A DNA stretch of 7,661 bases from Patescibacteria group bacterium (GCA_018830605.1 JAHJRZ010000080.1:1-7661), one strand, 5' to 3'. Counted from the first letter of the stretch, positions 1 through 6,611 are shown. Program-made: numbers and translations. Notes: generated by a model from the sequence alone, not told the origin.

Positions 1-1
1 C

Positions 2-1381
2 AGAATTGAGCTTTTTTATTCATTTATCACTTTAATCGTTGATATTTTTATCCTCTTGGGCATTTTTTTGTCCAGTTATTATTTTCGTTATTCTTTCAAT
101 CCCTTCACGTTCCCTTATGGTGTAAAAATTGATCTTAAAGAATATTTATCTCTCCTTTTTCTTTTGATTCCGGTCTGGATCGCTATCTTCTTCTCTTTAG
201 GCGTTTACCGGCTTGAGGGGACGAGGAAGATTTTTTCTGAACTCTCCTCAATCTTCTGGGCCGTCACATTTTCCGTGGTGATGACGACGACGATTATGTT
301 TATTCTGCGCGACATTGGTTTTTCGCGTTTAATGCTGATTTATATTTGGATTTTGGCTCTCTTGGCTTTTTCTTTGTTTCGTATCCTCTTTTTTTATCTG
401 CGCCGCTATTTAGTCAGGTTCGGTTGGGGAGTGAAGCGAGTCTTGATTATCGGACAGAACGAAGCAACTGAGTCATTAAAGCAGTTTTTTGCTCAAAATC
501 CGGGCTACGGCTATAGAGCGGCTTATCAGATTAAAAATGGCAGAGACCTTAAGCTTACAGAATTGAACCAATTGATCAAGAATTATCGTCTTAATCAGAT
601 TATTCAGGGGGAGAGTTCGATTGATCCGGAAAAAAATTTGAAAATAATGCGCTTGGCGCAGGAGAAGCAGCTGATTTTTAGTCAGATTCCGACTCTCTAT
701 GAACTGCGCAAAGGCGCTTTTAAGATTGAGACGATCGGCGAGGTGCCGCTTTTATGCTTTAGGAGAACGCCGCTCGACGGCTGGGGAAGAATTATCAAGC
801 GGGTAGTTGATTTTATTTTAGCTCTTTTAGCTTTGATTATTCTTCTGCCTTTCTTTTTAATCATCGCTTTAATTATTAAGCTTGACTCTGCAGGATCGGT
901 CTTTTTTCGCCAGAAACGGGTGGCTAAAGGCGGTTATTTTTATCTTTTTAAATTTCGCTCTATGGTTGACGAGGCGGAAAAACTCAAAAAAAAGTTGATG
1001 CATAAAAATGAGCGCAAAGAGGGGATCCTTTTTAAGATAAAAAATGATCCCCGCGTCACTCGAGTGGGCCGAGTTCTGCGCCAAACGAGAATTGATGAAC
1101 TGCCTCAATTAATTAATGTTTTAAAGGGCGAGATCAGCTTAGTCGGTCCCAGGCCCCATCTGCCGAGCGAGGTTAAAAGATACAAAAAAAGGCACCGGAT
1201 TGTTCTTTTGATCAAGCCGGGCATTACGGGAATGGCGCAGGTCTCGGGCGCTTCGGATTTGAGCTTTGAAGATGAGGTTAAGCTTGATGCTTATTATATT
1301 GAGAATTGGTCCTTGTTTTTAGATTTTATTATTCTGATTAAGACCATTGGTGTGGTTTTGAGAGGTCAAGGAGCTGTTTAA
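2..1381 (+). CDS. Polyprenyl-phosphate sugar-1-phosphate transferase (WcaJ/WbaP/ExoY-like), 5' end outside window
   Basis: Membrane enzyme expected to transfer a sugar-1-phosphate from a nucleotide sugar to undecaprenyl phosphate, the first step of lipid-linked polysaccharide synthesis. The frame has no stop back to the left edge, and the 18 codons before the TTG at 56 encode hydrophobic residues typical of a first membrane helix, so the true start lies upstream. Counting from base 2, 459 residues are visible. Hydrophobic helices lie near residues 3-30, 48-70, 84-104 and 110-134, followed by a Rossmann-like middle domain (about 144-258, with VLIIG at its start). The C-terminal bacterial sugar transferase domain (about 263-459) has a membrane hairpin at 271-293, then KFRSM (317-321), DELPQL (365-370), GPRP (382-385) and KPGITG (405-410). 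All family hallmarks are intact, so the class is secure. The sugar cannot be read from sequence. The stop overlaps the next start (TAATG), suggesting translational coupling. Confidence 0.93.
   Translation, partial: RIELFYSFITLIVDIFILLGIFLSSYYFRYSFNPFTFPYGVKIDLKEYLSLLFLLIPVWIAIFFSLGVYRLEGTRKIFSELSSIFWAVTFSVVMTTTIMFILRDIGFSRLMLIYIWILALLAFSLFRILFFYLRRYLVRFGWGVKRVLIIGQNEATESLKQFFAQNPGYGYRAAYQIKNGRDLKLTELNQLIKNYRLNQIIQGESSIDPEKNLKIMRLAQEKQLIFSQIPTLYELRKGAFKIETIGEVPLLCFRRTPLDGWGRIIKRVVDFILALLALIILLPFFLIIALIIKLDSAGSVFFRQKRVAKGGYFYLFKFRSMVDEAEKLKKKLMHKNERKEGILFKIKNDPRVTRVGRVLRQTRIDELPQLINVLKGEISLVGPRPHLPSEVKRYKKRHRIVLLIKPGITGMAQVSGASDLSFEDEVKLDAYYIENWSLFLDFIILIKTIGVVLRGQGAV
1368..1373 (+). promoter_or_regulatory. 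Ribosome binding site of the GT4 glycosyltransferase
   Basis: AAGGAG lies seven bases before the ATG at 1381, inside the last codons of the upstream sugar transferase. It fixes the start codon and supports coupled translation across the TAATG overlap. Confidence 0.75.
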
Positions 1382-2511
1382 TGAGAGTCGTTTTAGCCCA
1401 AGATTGGCTGACAGATAATGGCGGAGGCGAGCAGTGCCTTCGAGGATTTTTGGATTTATATCCTAAAAGCCCGATTTTAACGACTATTTGGAATGAGAAA
1501 AAAGTGAAGCAGTTTAATGATACTAAAATTTGTACTTCTTTTTTAAATAATTATCCTTATGCCAAGACCAAGTGGCGGATTTTTGCTCCCATTCTGCCCC
1601 GAGCCGTCGAATCTTTAAGAGTGCCGAGAGCTGATGTCTTAATCTCTAATTGCTACACGGTCATCAAGGGATTGATTACCAAGCCAGAGACACTGCATAT
1701 CTGTTATTGTCATACGCCGACCAGATCCCTGTGGCTGAGAGAGATTGACGAGCGTCCGTATCAGGGAAATTTTATCAAGAGAGCTTTTGCCTCAAAAATA
1801 GCCCATGACCTGCGGCTTTGGGATTTTGCCGCAGCGCAAAGGCCAGATCTTTTTGTTGCCAATTCCAAAAATGCCAAGAAGAGAATCAAAAAATTCTATC
1901 GCCGCGGCTCAAAGGTTATCTATCCGCCGGTTGATATCCATAAATTTAAGGTTGAAGAAAAAAAAGAGATAGGGGATTATTTTCTTTTTGTCAGCCGTTT
2001 GATTCCTTATAAAAAGGCAGATCTGGTCGTCGCCGCTTTTAACCAGTCAGGACTTCCTTTGAAGATCGCCGGTGACGGTCCGGAAAGAAAAAAATTAGAA
2101 AAAATGGCAAATAATAATATCGAGATTTTGGGCTATGTTGATAATAAAAGATTAATTGAGCTTTTGTCGCACTGCCGCGCTTTTATCTTTCCCGCGGAAG
2201 AGGATTTTGGCATTGCGCCAGTTGAGGCCATGGCCTCGGGCCGGCCAGTCATTGCTTATGCCAAGGGCGGAGCGCTTGAAACAGTCGTTGAGGGAAGAAC
2301 AGGTTTGTTTTTTAAAGATCAAACAATTGATTCATTAATTTTGACAGTCAAAAGATTTGAGAAATTTGAACCACTCTTTAATCCCCAAGATTCAAGAACG
2401 CAGGCAGAGAAGTTTTCTATTGAAAGATACGAAATGGAATGGAGGGGGTTTGTGGAAAAATCTTTGCTTGAATATAACAAGGATGATAAAATAAATTTAA
2501 ATATTCAATAA
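1381..2511 (+). CDS. Glycosyltransferase, GT4 family (GT-B fold)
   Basis: Retaining GT-B glycosyltransferase expected to add a sugar from a nucleotide donor to the growing lipid-linked glycan on the cytoplasmic face of the membrane. The 376 residues match the usual length. The N-terminal acceptor half opens with RVVLAQDWL and a GGGE loop (residues 14-17), and carries the HTP motif (111-113) found in many GT4 mannosyltransferase-like proteins. The C-terminal donor half (about 200-330) has SRLIPYKKAD (205-214, with basic R206 and K212), GDGPE (231-235) and a complete E-x7-E motif at E274 and E282, followed by MASGRPVIA. No signal peptide or strong membrane helix is seen. It sits between the initiating transferase and the Wzz-like gene, so it probably acts on the same polymer. 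Donor and linkage are unknown; mannosyltransferase is only a family-level guess. Confidence 0.92.
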   Translation: MRVVLAQDWLTDNGGGEQCLRGFLDLYPKSPILTTIWNEKKVKQFNDTKICTSFLNNYPYAKTKWRIFAPILPRAVESLRVPRADVLISNCYTVIKGLITKPETLHICYCHTPTRSLWLREIDERPYQGNFIKRAFASKIAHDLRLWDFAAAQRPDLFVANSKNAKKRIKKFYRRGSKVIYPPVDIHKFKVEEKKEIGDYFLFVSRLIPYKKADLVVAAFNQSGLPLKIAGDGPERKKLEKMANNNIEILGYVDNKRLIELLSHCRAFIFPAEEDFGIAPVEAMASGRPVIAYAKGGALETVVEGRTGLFFKDQTIDSLILTVKRFEKFEPLFNPQDSRTQAEKFSIERYEMEWRGFVEKSLLEYNKDDKINLNIQ

Positions 2512-2516
2512 TTAAA

Positions 2517-3146
2517 ATGACCATGGAGATTAGAAATTATTTTAGAGTAATTAGAAGATTTATTTGGTGGCTTATTATTCCCGTCTTTGTATTTTTGATT
2601 GCGGCTTTAATTGGCAGTTTGATTTACAGCCAGAGCTATGAAGGTCCGGTCGTCTTTGCCATCAACCGCAAGTCCCAGCAAAAAGAAACGCTTGATTACC
2701 AATATGACAGCTATTATGCCATTCAGGCCAATAATGTTTTGGCGAGCCAATTTAATGAGTGGCTCAAGGGCGGCTCAGTCGTTCCGGCGATTTATCAGAG
2801 AGCGGGATTAAAAGATGAGAGCTCAATTTTACAGAAAGAGTGGAAGGTTGAGAACCATTCGCCGCAGGATATTGAGATAATCTTTCGCGGCCGAAACAAA
2901 GACCGCGTCTCGACTTTAGCTCAAGCCGCGCTTGAGACGGTTAAGGACAAACAAGAGGAATTTACCGGACCCGAGGAGGCGGCACTCGGAACGATTACCA
3001 TTCCCAGCGGAGTGATTATTACAGCTAAGAGCACTTCACTTCTTTTGAATCTGATCGTCGGATTTTTTGCCGGGATCTTAATCGGCCTCATCTTTGTTTA
3101 TTTTAAAGAAATATTTACTACTGACGAAATTCAAAATCCAAAATGA
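2517..3146 (+). CDS. Wzz/YveK-like polysaccharide chain-length determinant or co-polymerase
   Basis: Inner-membrane protein of the Wzz type, expected to set polymer length or help polymerisation and export. The 209 residues show the family layout: a short basic cytoplasmic N-terminus beginning EIRNYFRVIRR, a first helix at about 17-38, an extracytoplasmic stretch of about 135 residues, a second helix at about 174-197 and a short charged tail. It is smaller than enterobacterial Wzz and closer to Gram-positive YveK/CapA-type modulators. No Walker motifs or Tyr-rich tail are present, so no tyrosine kinase is fused, and none is encoded next to it here. The start is five bases after the preceding stop, without a clear Shine-Dalgarno sequence, so translation is probably coupled; an ATG two codons later is possible. 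The call rests on topology, N-terminal pattern and context. Confidence 0.75.
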   Translation: MTMEIRNYFRVIRRFIWWLIIPVFVFLIAALIGSLIYSQSYEGPVVFAINRKSQQKETLDYQYDSYYAIQANNVLASQFNEWLKGGSVVPAIYQRAGLKDESSILQKEWKVENHSPQDIEIIFRGRNKDRVSTLAQAALETVKDKQEEFTGPEEAALGTITIPSGVIITAKSTSLLLNLIVGFFAGILIGLIFVYFKEIFTTDEIQNPK

Positions 3147-3153
3147 CCCGCGG

Positions 3154-3230
3154 TGTCATCTCGAGGAGCCGCGGCGACGAGAGATCTCATGAGATTTCTC
3201 GTCCTCGACAAGCTCGGACTCGAAATGACA
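3154..3230. repeat. Palindromic intergenic repeat, TGTCAT(C/T)TCGAG-ended
   Basis: The ends TGTCATCTCGAG (3154-3165) and CTCGAAATGACA (3219-3230) are inverted copies matching at 11 of 12 positions. The centre is a second, tighter inverted repeat: GACGAGAGATCTC (3176-3188) against GAGATTTCTCGTC (3191-3203), 12 of 13 paired, with a two-base gap. The whole folds into a long hairpin in either strand. It is richer in GC than the flanking genes and encodes nothing. Similar TGTCATT-palindromes are dispersed in many environmental bacterial genomes (from memory). It is probably a small non-autonomous mobile repeat; no target duplication is evident. Confidence 0.75.
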
Positions 3231-3261
3231 TCCCTCCGTCGGGATGACAACTGCTTTGTCA
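3230..3261 (+). repeat. Two small hairpins behind the palindromic repeat
   Basis: ATCCC (3230-3234) pairs with GGGAT (3241-3245) around a six-base loop. TGACAA (3245-3250) pairs with TTGTCA (3256-3261) around a five-base loop. The hexamer ATGACA occurs twice (3225-3230 and 3244-3249), so this tail looks like a degenerate partial copy of the adjacent repeat end. It ends twelve bases before the ribosome binding site of the DUF4012 gene. Confidence 0.5.
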
Positions 3262-3272
3262 ATTTGAGATTT

Positions 3273-3277
3273 AAGGA
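3273..3277 (+). promoter_or_regulatory. Ribosome binding site of the DUF4012 gene
   Basis: AAGGA lies five bases before the ATG at 3283 and supports that start. It follows directly on the hairpin-rich spacer. Confidence 0.65.
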
Positions 3278-3282
3278 TTTTT

Positions 3283-5466
3283 ATGAAGGTGGGGTTGAGG
3301 CCAAAAAAATTTTTTCATGATATTGTGGTTCTGCCTCAAGAAGAGATAAAGAGGCAAGAGTTTGAGATAAAGAATCATCGAAAGAATAAGCTTCAAATTA
3401 GAAAGCCATTAGTCTTAGATGCTCTTATCCCTGAAGATTTGGTTAAAAAAAGGGTCTCTTTGCTTTGGCCGGGTAAAAAGGAAAGGTTAGAAAGATTTAA
3501 GGATAAAAAGAGATTGCAAACGATTGAGGAAGCAGCCGAGAGTGTTTTGTGCCACAAGACTCAAATCGAACCAAGACCTCTTAAAAAAATACGAGCCAAG
3601 ACCTTTATTAAAAACTCTTTGCTTCTTTTTTTAAAACTCTCTTTTGTAGCTTTGATGGTTTATAATGCTTGTTCCCTCTATTTTGAAAAAAATTGGCTGA
3701 CCGAGAAGATAAATAATCTTTCGTTGGCCTCAAAAGTGCATATTGTTAAGGCAGAAGAGGCATTAGCTAACTTTGACCGTAAAGGGAGCGCTCAAGAGCT
3801 TGACAAGGCCGGGATCAAGCTTTTAGCGATTAAAGAAGAGCTTTTAAATCAGGGAGAGTATAATTATCTTCTGCCGAGCCACCCTCTGCTCTCTAATGAA
3901 TTGAGCCAAGGCCAGAATATACTTGAGCTCGGGATTCTGCTTAAGGACACGAGCCGCGATCTTAATTTGACTCTTGATTCTTTAATGCAGGCAGAGGCAA
4001 GAGGGAGTCTGCTTGATAGAACTGATGATTTGAGAATCGTTTTAAAAAAGATTAAAAAGAGAGTTGACCGCGCTGATGCTATTCTTAAGACCGATCCCAA
4101 GATTAAAGAGGCGCTTGGTTTTGAAACCGGGGGGAAGATTGATAATATTATCAGCCAGTCCAAAGAAGAGATCTCAAAGATCAACCAAGCTTTGGAGCTG
4201 ATGCCCTTGATTTTAGGCGAAAGAGGCGACAACCGTTATTTAGTCCTCTTTATGAATAATGCGGAGATGAGGCCCGGAGGTGGATTCCCGGGCAATTATG
4301 GCGTGGTCTCATTTGCCGATAATAATTTTGAGAGTATTTATATTAATGATATTTATTATCTTCAGTGGTTGAAGCGAGATAAATTCGCTGAGCTCGATAA
4401 TGACCCCTTGGCAGCGGCCGGATTGCCAACTGATCTTTATTTATCTAAACCTATAAGCGAAATAGTCGGCGGGGGTTATGCGCTTTTTTCTTCTAATTGG
4501 AGCCTTGACTTTAGGGATAATGCCAAAAGAGCTGTCTATCTTTATAAAAATGTTTATGAGCAGGAGGAGGCGGCAGGCGTCATCGGCCTGACGCCAAATC
4601 TGGTGGAGGATATTCTGGGAATTATTGGCCCGGTTAAGATGGATGACTACAGTATTGAGCTTAATCAAGAAAATTTCCGCGAGATTATTGAGTACAAAGT
4701 AGAGTTTGACAATCCTTTTAAGACCGAGGGCCGGCGCGAGATCAATCCCAAACAGGTCTTGGCTGATTTTGGGCCCAAGTTTATGGAGAAGATTAATGGG
4801 GCGGATCTAAGCCAGAAGATAAAAATCTTGCAAGCCGCTCTTGATAATCTCAAAGAGAAGCAGATTCTTCTTTATCATACTGATCCCAAGGTTCAAGCTT
4901 TAATTTCTGAACTGGATGCTTCAGGTGAGATTAAAGACAGCCCAGGCGATTTCTTAAGTATTTTTCATTTTAATATTAATGGACAGAAGAATGGCCAGCA
5001 ATTAGAGAGAAGAGCCAAATTTTCAAGCGAGGTGAATCAACTTGGCTTTGCCAAAAACGAGCTTAATCTGACCGTTCTTTTGAATGAAAATAACCCGCGG
5101 CCTCTGCACCAGAGAGATAGGTCTTATCTTGAAGTGGTGGTGCCCTTAGGTTCAAGAATTAGGGAAGCAAAGATGGAGGGTCGAGATTTTGTGGGCGAGG
5201 TTGATTATTTTCAGGAGGCAGGCCACACGGTTTTTGGCTTTTGGCTGGAGCTTGATCCGGGAGAGGCCAAGAATATTGTTTTAAAATATCAGGCGCCTAT
5301 CGCTGGGTATTCAGACTCTCTTTACAGCTTGAATTTATTCAAACAGCCAGGCGCAAATGCGATTGAGTTTGAAGGAGAGATTAAGTTTGAAGATAGCTCT
5401 AAATACGGTTCTCAGCCGAGGACTATTAAAGAATTAATTGATTCGGATAAGACGATAAAGTTCTAA
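3283..5466 (+). CDS. DUF4012 domain membrane protein
   Basis: Large single-pass membrane protein of unknown biochemical function. The 727 residues comprise a Lys/Arg/Glu-rich cytoplasmic stretch (1-105), one membrane helix at about 110-133, a charged helical, probably coiled-coil, region (about 150-305), and the DUF4012 core (about 305-460). The core carries the family signature NNAEMRPGGGFPGNYG at 325-340 and a later GLTPNLVEDILGIIGPV-type segment at 435-451. A beta-rich C-terminal part (about 575-705) follows and probably lies outside the membrane. DUF4012 genes are often found near polysaccharide or cell-wall genes (established, but without a proven activity), which fits the three genes upstream. 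The spacer before it is 136 bases and hairpin-rich, so it may be the last gene of that operon or separately expressed. The start is supported by AAGGA five bases upstream. A role in polymer attachment or export is inference only. Confidence 0.85.
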   Translation: MKVGLRPKKFFHDIVVLPQEEIKRQEFEIKNHRKNKLQIRKPLVLDALIPEDLVKKRVSLLWPGKKERLERFKDKKRLQTIEEAAESVLCHKTQIEPRPLKKIRAKTFIKNSLLLFLKLSFVALMVYNACSLYFEKNWLTEKINNLSLASKVHIVKAEEALANFDRKGSAQELDKAGIKLLAIKEELLNQGEYNYLLPSHPLLSNELSQGQNILELGILLKDTSRDLNLTLDSLMQAEARGSLLDRTDDLRIVLKKIKKRVDRADAILKTDPKIKEALGFETGGKIDNIISQSKEEISKINQALELMPLILGERGDNRYLVLFMNNAEMRPGGGFPGNYGVVSFADNNFESIYINDIYYLQWLKRDKFAELDNDPLAAAGLPTDLYLSKPISEIVGGGYALFSSNWSLDFRDNAKRAVYLYKNVYEQEEAAGVIGLTPNLVEDILGIIGPVKMDDYSIELNQENFREIIEYKVEFDNPFKTEGRREINPKQVLADFGPKFMEKINGADLSQKIKILQAALDNLKEKQILLYHTDPKVQALISELDASGEIKDSPGDFLSIFHFNINGQKNGQQLERRAKFSSEVNQLGFAKNELNLTVLLNENNPRPLHQRDRSYLEVVVPLGSRIREAKMEGRDFVGEVDYFQEAGHTVFGFWLELDPGEAKNIVLKYQAPIAGYSDSLYSLNLFKQPGANAIEFEGEIKFEDSSKYGSQPRTIKELIDSDKTIKF

Positions 5467-5518
5467 TCCAGTATTTTTAAGATTATTTATTAGAGAGGAA
5501 TCAGCCCCTCATTTTGGC

Positions 5519-5547
5519 TTTACAATAACCTTAAAATATGATATAAT
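5519..5547 (+). promoter_or_regulatory. Sigma-70-type extended -10 promoter upstream of the L,D-transpeptidase
   Basis: TTTACA (5519-5524) and TATAAT (5542-5547) are separated by exactly 17 bases. The -10 box is perfect and the -35 differs from TTGACA at one base. TG at 5539-5540 followed by one base gives an extended -10. Transcription would start near 5554-5555, a few bases before the mobile element, and the only gene downstream on this strand is the YkuD gene. The prediction rests on sequence alone. Confidence 0.7.
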
Positions 5548-5550
5548 TTA

Positions 5551-5559
5551 GTTGTATAG
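5551..5559 (+). repeat. Left copy of 9-bp target site duplication
   Basis: GTTGTATAG abuts the left end of the mobile element and is repeated exactly at 5703-5711, as expected from a staggered-cut insertion. Confidence 0.85.
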
Positions 5560-5702
5560 AGGACTTACGCATTTTGTCATTGCGAGCGAAGTCCCTGCGA
5601 CGGGACGAAGCGAAGCAATCTCTAGCTGGGTTACCAGCAAGATTGCTTCGTCGGTCTACGACCTCCTCGCAATGACAGTATTAGGTTATTTGCGTAAGTC
5701 CT
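5560..5702. mobile_element. MITE-like non-autonomous element, 143 bp
   Basis: Perfect 12-bp terminal inverted repeats, AGGACTTACGCA (5560-5571) and TGCGTAAGTCCT (5691-5702), are flanked by an exact 9-bp duplication. A second inverted pair lies inside: TGTCATTGCGAG (5576-5587) against CTCGCAATGACA, at 4 bases from the left terminal repeat and about 14 from the right. A third, CGAAGCAATCT (5611-5621) and AGATTGCTTCG (5640-5650), encloses a small GCTGG/CCAGC stem (5625-5629, 5634-5638). The element carries no coding frame, so it needs a transposase supplied elsewhere. Nine-base duplications occur with several IS groups, so the parent family cannot be named. Intact ends and duplication suggest recent insertion. 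Confidence 0.88.
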
Positions 5703-5711
5703 GTTGTATAG
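5703..5711 (+). repeat. Right copy of 9-bp target site duplication
   Basis: GTTGTATAG is identical to 5551-5559 and begins immediately after the right terminal inverted repeat. Confidence 0.85.
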
Positions 5712-5753
5712 ATCTTTATTGGGTCTAAAAACAAAAATTCACCCCTGTTAAAT

Positions 5754-5770
5754 CCCCGCCATCGGCGGGG
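5754..5770 (+). promoter_or_regulatory. GC-rich hairpin in front of the L,D-transpeptidase start
   Basis: CCCCGCC (5754-5760) pairs perfectly with GGCGGGG (5764-5770) around the loop ATC. The stem ends eleven bases before the ATG at 5782, where a ribosome binding site would normally be, and the only purine-rich tract (GGGGG, 5767-5771) is largely inside it. No U-tract follows, so it is not a standard terminator. It may limit translation or be another dispersed repeat; which one is undecided. Confidence 0.55.
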
Positions 5771-5781
5771 GCAAAAACAAA

Positions 5782-6561
5782 ATGCCAAAACAAACAAAAA
5801 AACACATTTTTTTAGTATTATTTATCTTTTTTATCATAGCGGGATTATTTTGGTCCGGTGTTCTTATTTTTGAAAATAGAGAAAATCTTAAAGTTTTACT
5901 AGCCGGCAAATTCGGCGCCTCAGCTGATGAAAGAAAAATAAAAGAACCTCAATTAAATAAAGTACCCTTTGATATTAAAGCTATAAATTCCGATGTAGAA
6001 CCATATATTTTACCCCAAAATGAGGAAAATAAGGTGAAGATTATTATTATCCCGGGAAAAAGTAACTGGCAAAGACAGGAAGAAGCCAGACTTCAGGCCG
6101 AGGAGGAAGCAAGAATAAAAGCGGAAGAGGAAAAGAGAAAGAAAAAACAGGTTCAAGTGGAGGATACAGGTAGTTTTTGCGCTGATCCAGGTTCGCGTTA
6201 CATTGAAATGGATCTATCCTCACAGCGCCTCGCTTTATGTAATTTTGCTAAAACAGAAGGAGTCTTCCCCATATCTTCAGGTTCAAGACAATACCCTACT
6301 CCTACCGGCCATTTCCAGATAAATTCAAAGACTTTACGTGCCTATTCCTCAATGTATAATCTTTATATGCCTTATTGGATGTCTTTTATTGGCAGCGCTT
6401 ATGGTATCCATGAATTGCCGGAATATCCCAATGGCGCCAAAGAAGGGGCGAATTTATTGGGCCAAGCAGTTTCTCATGGCTGTGTTAGATTAGGAGTAGG
6501 CGCGGCCGCCACGGTCTATAATTGGGCGCCAGTTGGGACGCCGGTTATCGTTCACCAATAA
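5782..6561 (+). CDS. Membrane-anchored L,D-transpeptidase (YkuD domain)
   Basis: Cell-wall enzyme expected to form 3-3 peptide crosslinks or attach proteins to peptidoglycan outside the membrane. Of 259 residues, about 8-30 form an N-terminal membrane anchor or uncleaved signal. A linker follows, with a charged helical segment rich in Glu, Lys and Ala (about 97-123) that could act as a coiled-coil spacer. The YkuD catalytic domain covers about 137-259: RYIEMDLSSQRLAL (139-152), the YPTPTGHF strand (171-178), GIHELP with H210, and the active-site motif SHGCVRL (231-237) with His232 and nucleophile Cys234. It ends in GTPVIVH, as in the family. C133 and C153 at the domain edge might form a disulfide. 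A stop at 5749-5751 excludes upstream starts, so ATG 5782 is used despite no clear Shine-Dalgarno sequence. It has its own predicted promoter. Confidence 0.93.
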   Translation: MPKQTKKHIFLVLFIFFIIAGLFWSGVLIFENRENLKVLLAGKFGASADERKIKEPQLNKVPFDIKAINSDVEPYILPQNEENKVKIIIIPGKSNWQRQEEARLQAEEEARIKAEEEKRKKKQVQVEDTGSFCADPGSRYIEMDLSSQRLALCNFAKTEGVFPISSGSRQYPTPTGHFQINSKTLRAYSSMYNLYMPYWMSFIGSAYGIHELPEYPNGAKEGANLLGQAVSHGCVRLGVGAAATVYNWAPVGTPVIVHQ

Positions 6562-6581
6562 TCTCTGAAATTAGGTAGAAA

Positions 6582-6611
6582 TTGGCAAATTGTTTTGGAG
6601 TTTGATTTAAT
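6582..6611 (+). promoter_or_regulatory. Possible sigma-70-type promoter of the surface protein gene
   Basis: TTGGCA (6582-6587) and TTTAAT (6606-6611) are 18 bases apart, and each differs from consensus at one position. Transcription would begin near 6618, giving an almost leaderless message that starts at the ribosome binding site. The -35 overlaps the left arm of the inverted repeat described at 6584-6634, so the two readings compete. Confidence 0.35.

Larger units (their letters stand above)
5467..5781. other. Gene-free interval of 315 bases with promoter, MITE and hairpin
   Basis: The interval separates the DUF4012 gene from the L,D-transpeptidase gene. In order it holds an AT-rich leader, a strong sigma-70-type promoter (5519-5547), a MITE-like insertion with its target duplication (5551-5711), a short AT-rich stretch, and a GC hairpin (5754-5770) twelve bases before the ATG. 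No credible coding frame or RNA gene was seen. Confidence 0.8.

Noticed and set aside
3144..3320. The frame of the Wzz-like gene stays open for more than 50 codons past its TGA stop, suggesting read-through or TGA recoding.
   Set aside because: The open stretch is the GC-rich palindromic repeat, which lacks stops by composition, and it then runs into the DUF4012 gene out of frame. No gene in the window has an internal TGA, so recoding is not supported.
3864..4232. Open frame on the minus strand within the DUF4012 gene (about 122 codons).
   Set aside because: It lies wholly opposite a well-supported gene, has no recognisable motif or ribosome binding site, and mirrors the regular codon pattern of the + strand.
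5495..5510. GAGG / CCTC pairing followed by ATTTT as a terminator for the DUF4012 gene.
   Set aside because: A four-base stem with an eight-base loop is too weak, and the T-rich stretch is interrupted and overlaps the predicted -35 box.
5560..5702. The folded element as a structured RNA or riboswitch.
   Set aside because: Terminal inverted repeats plus an exact target duplication explain it as an insertion; no known riboswitch core was recognised.
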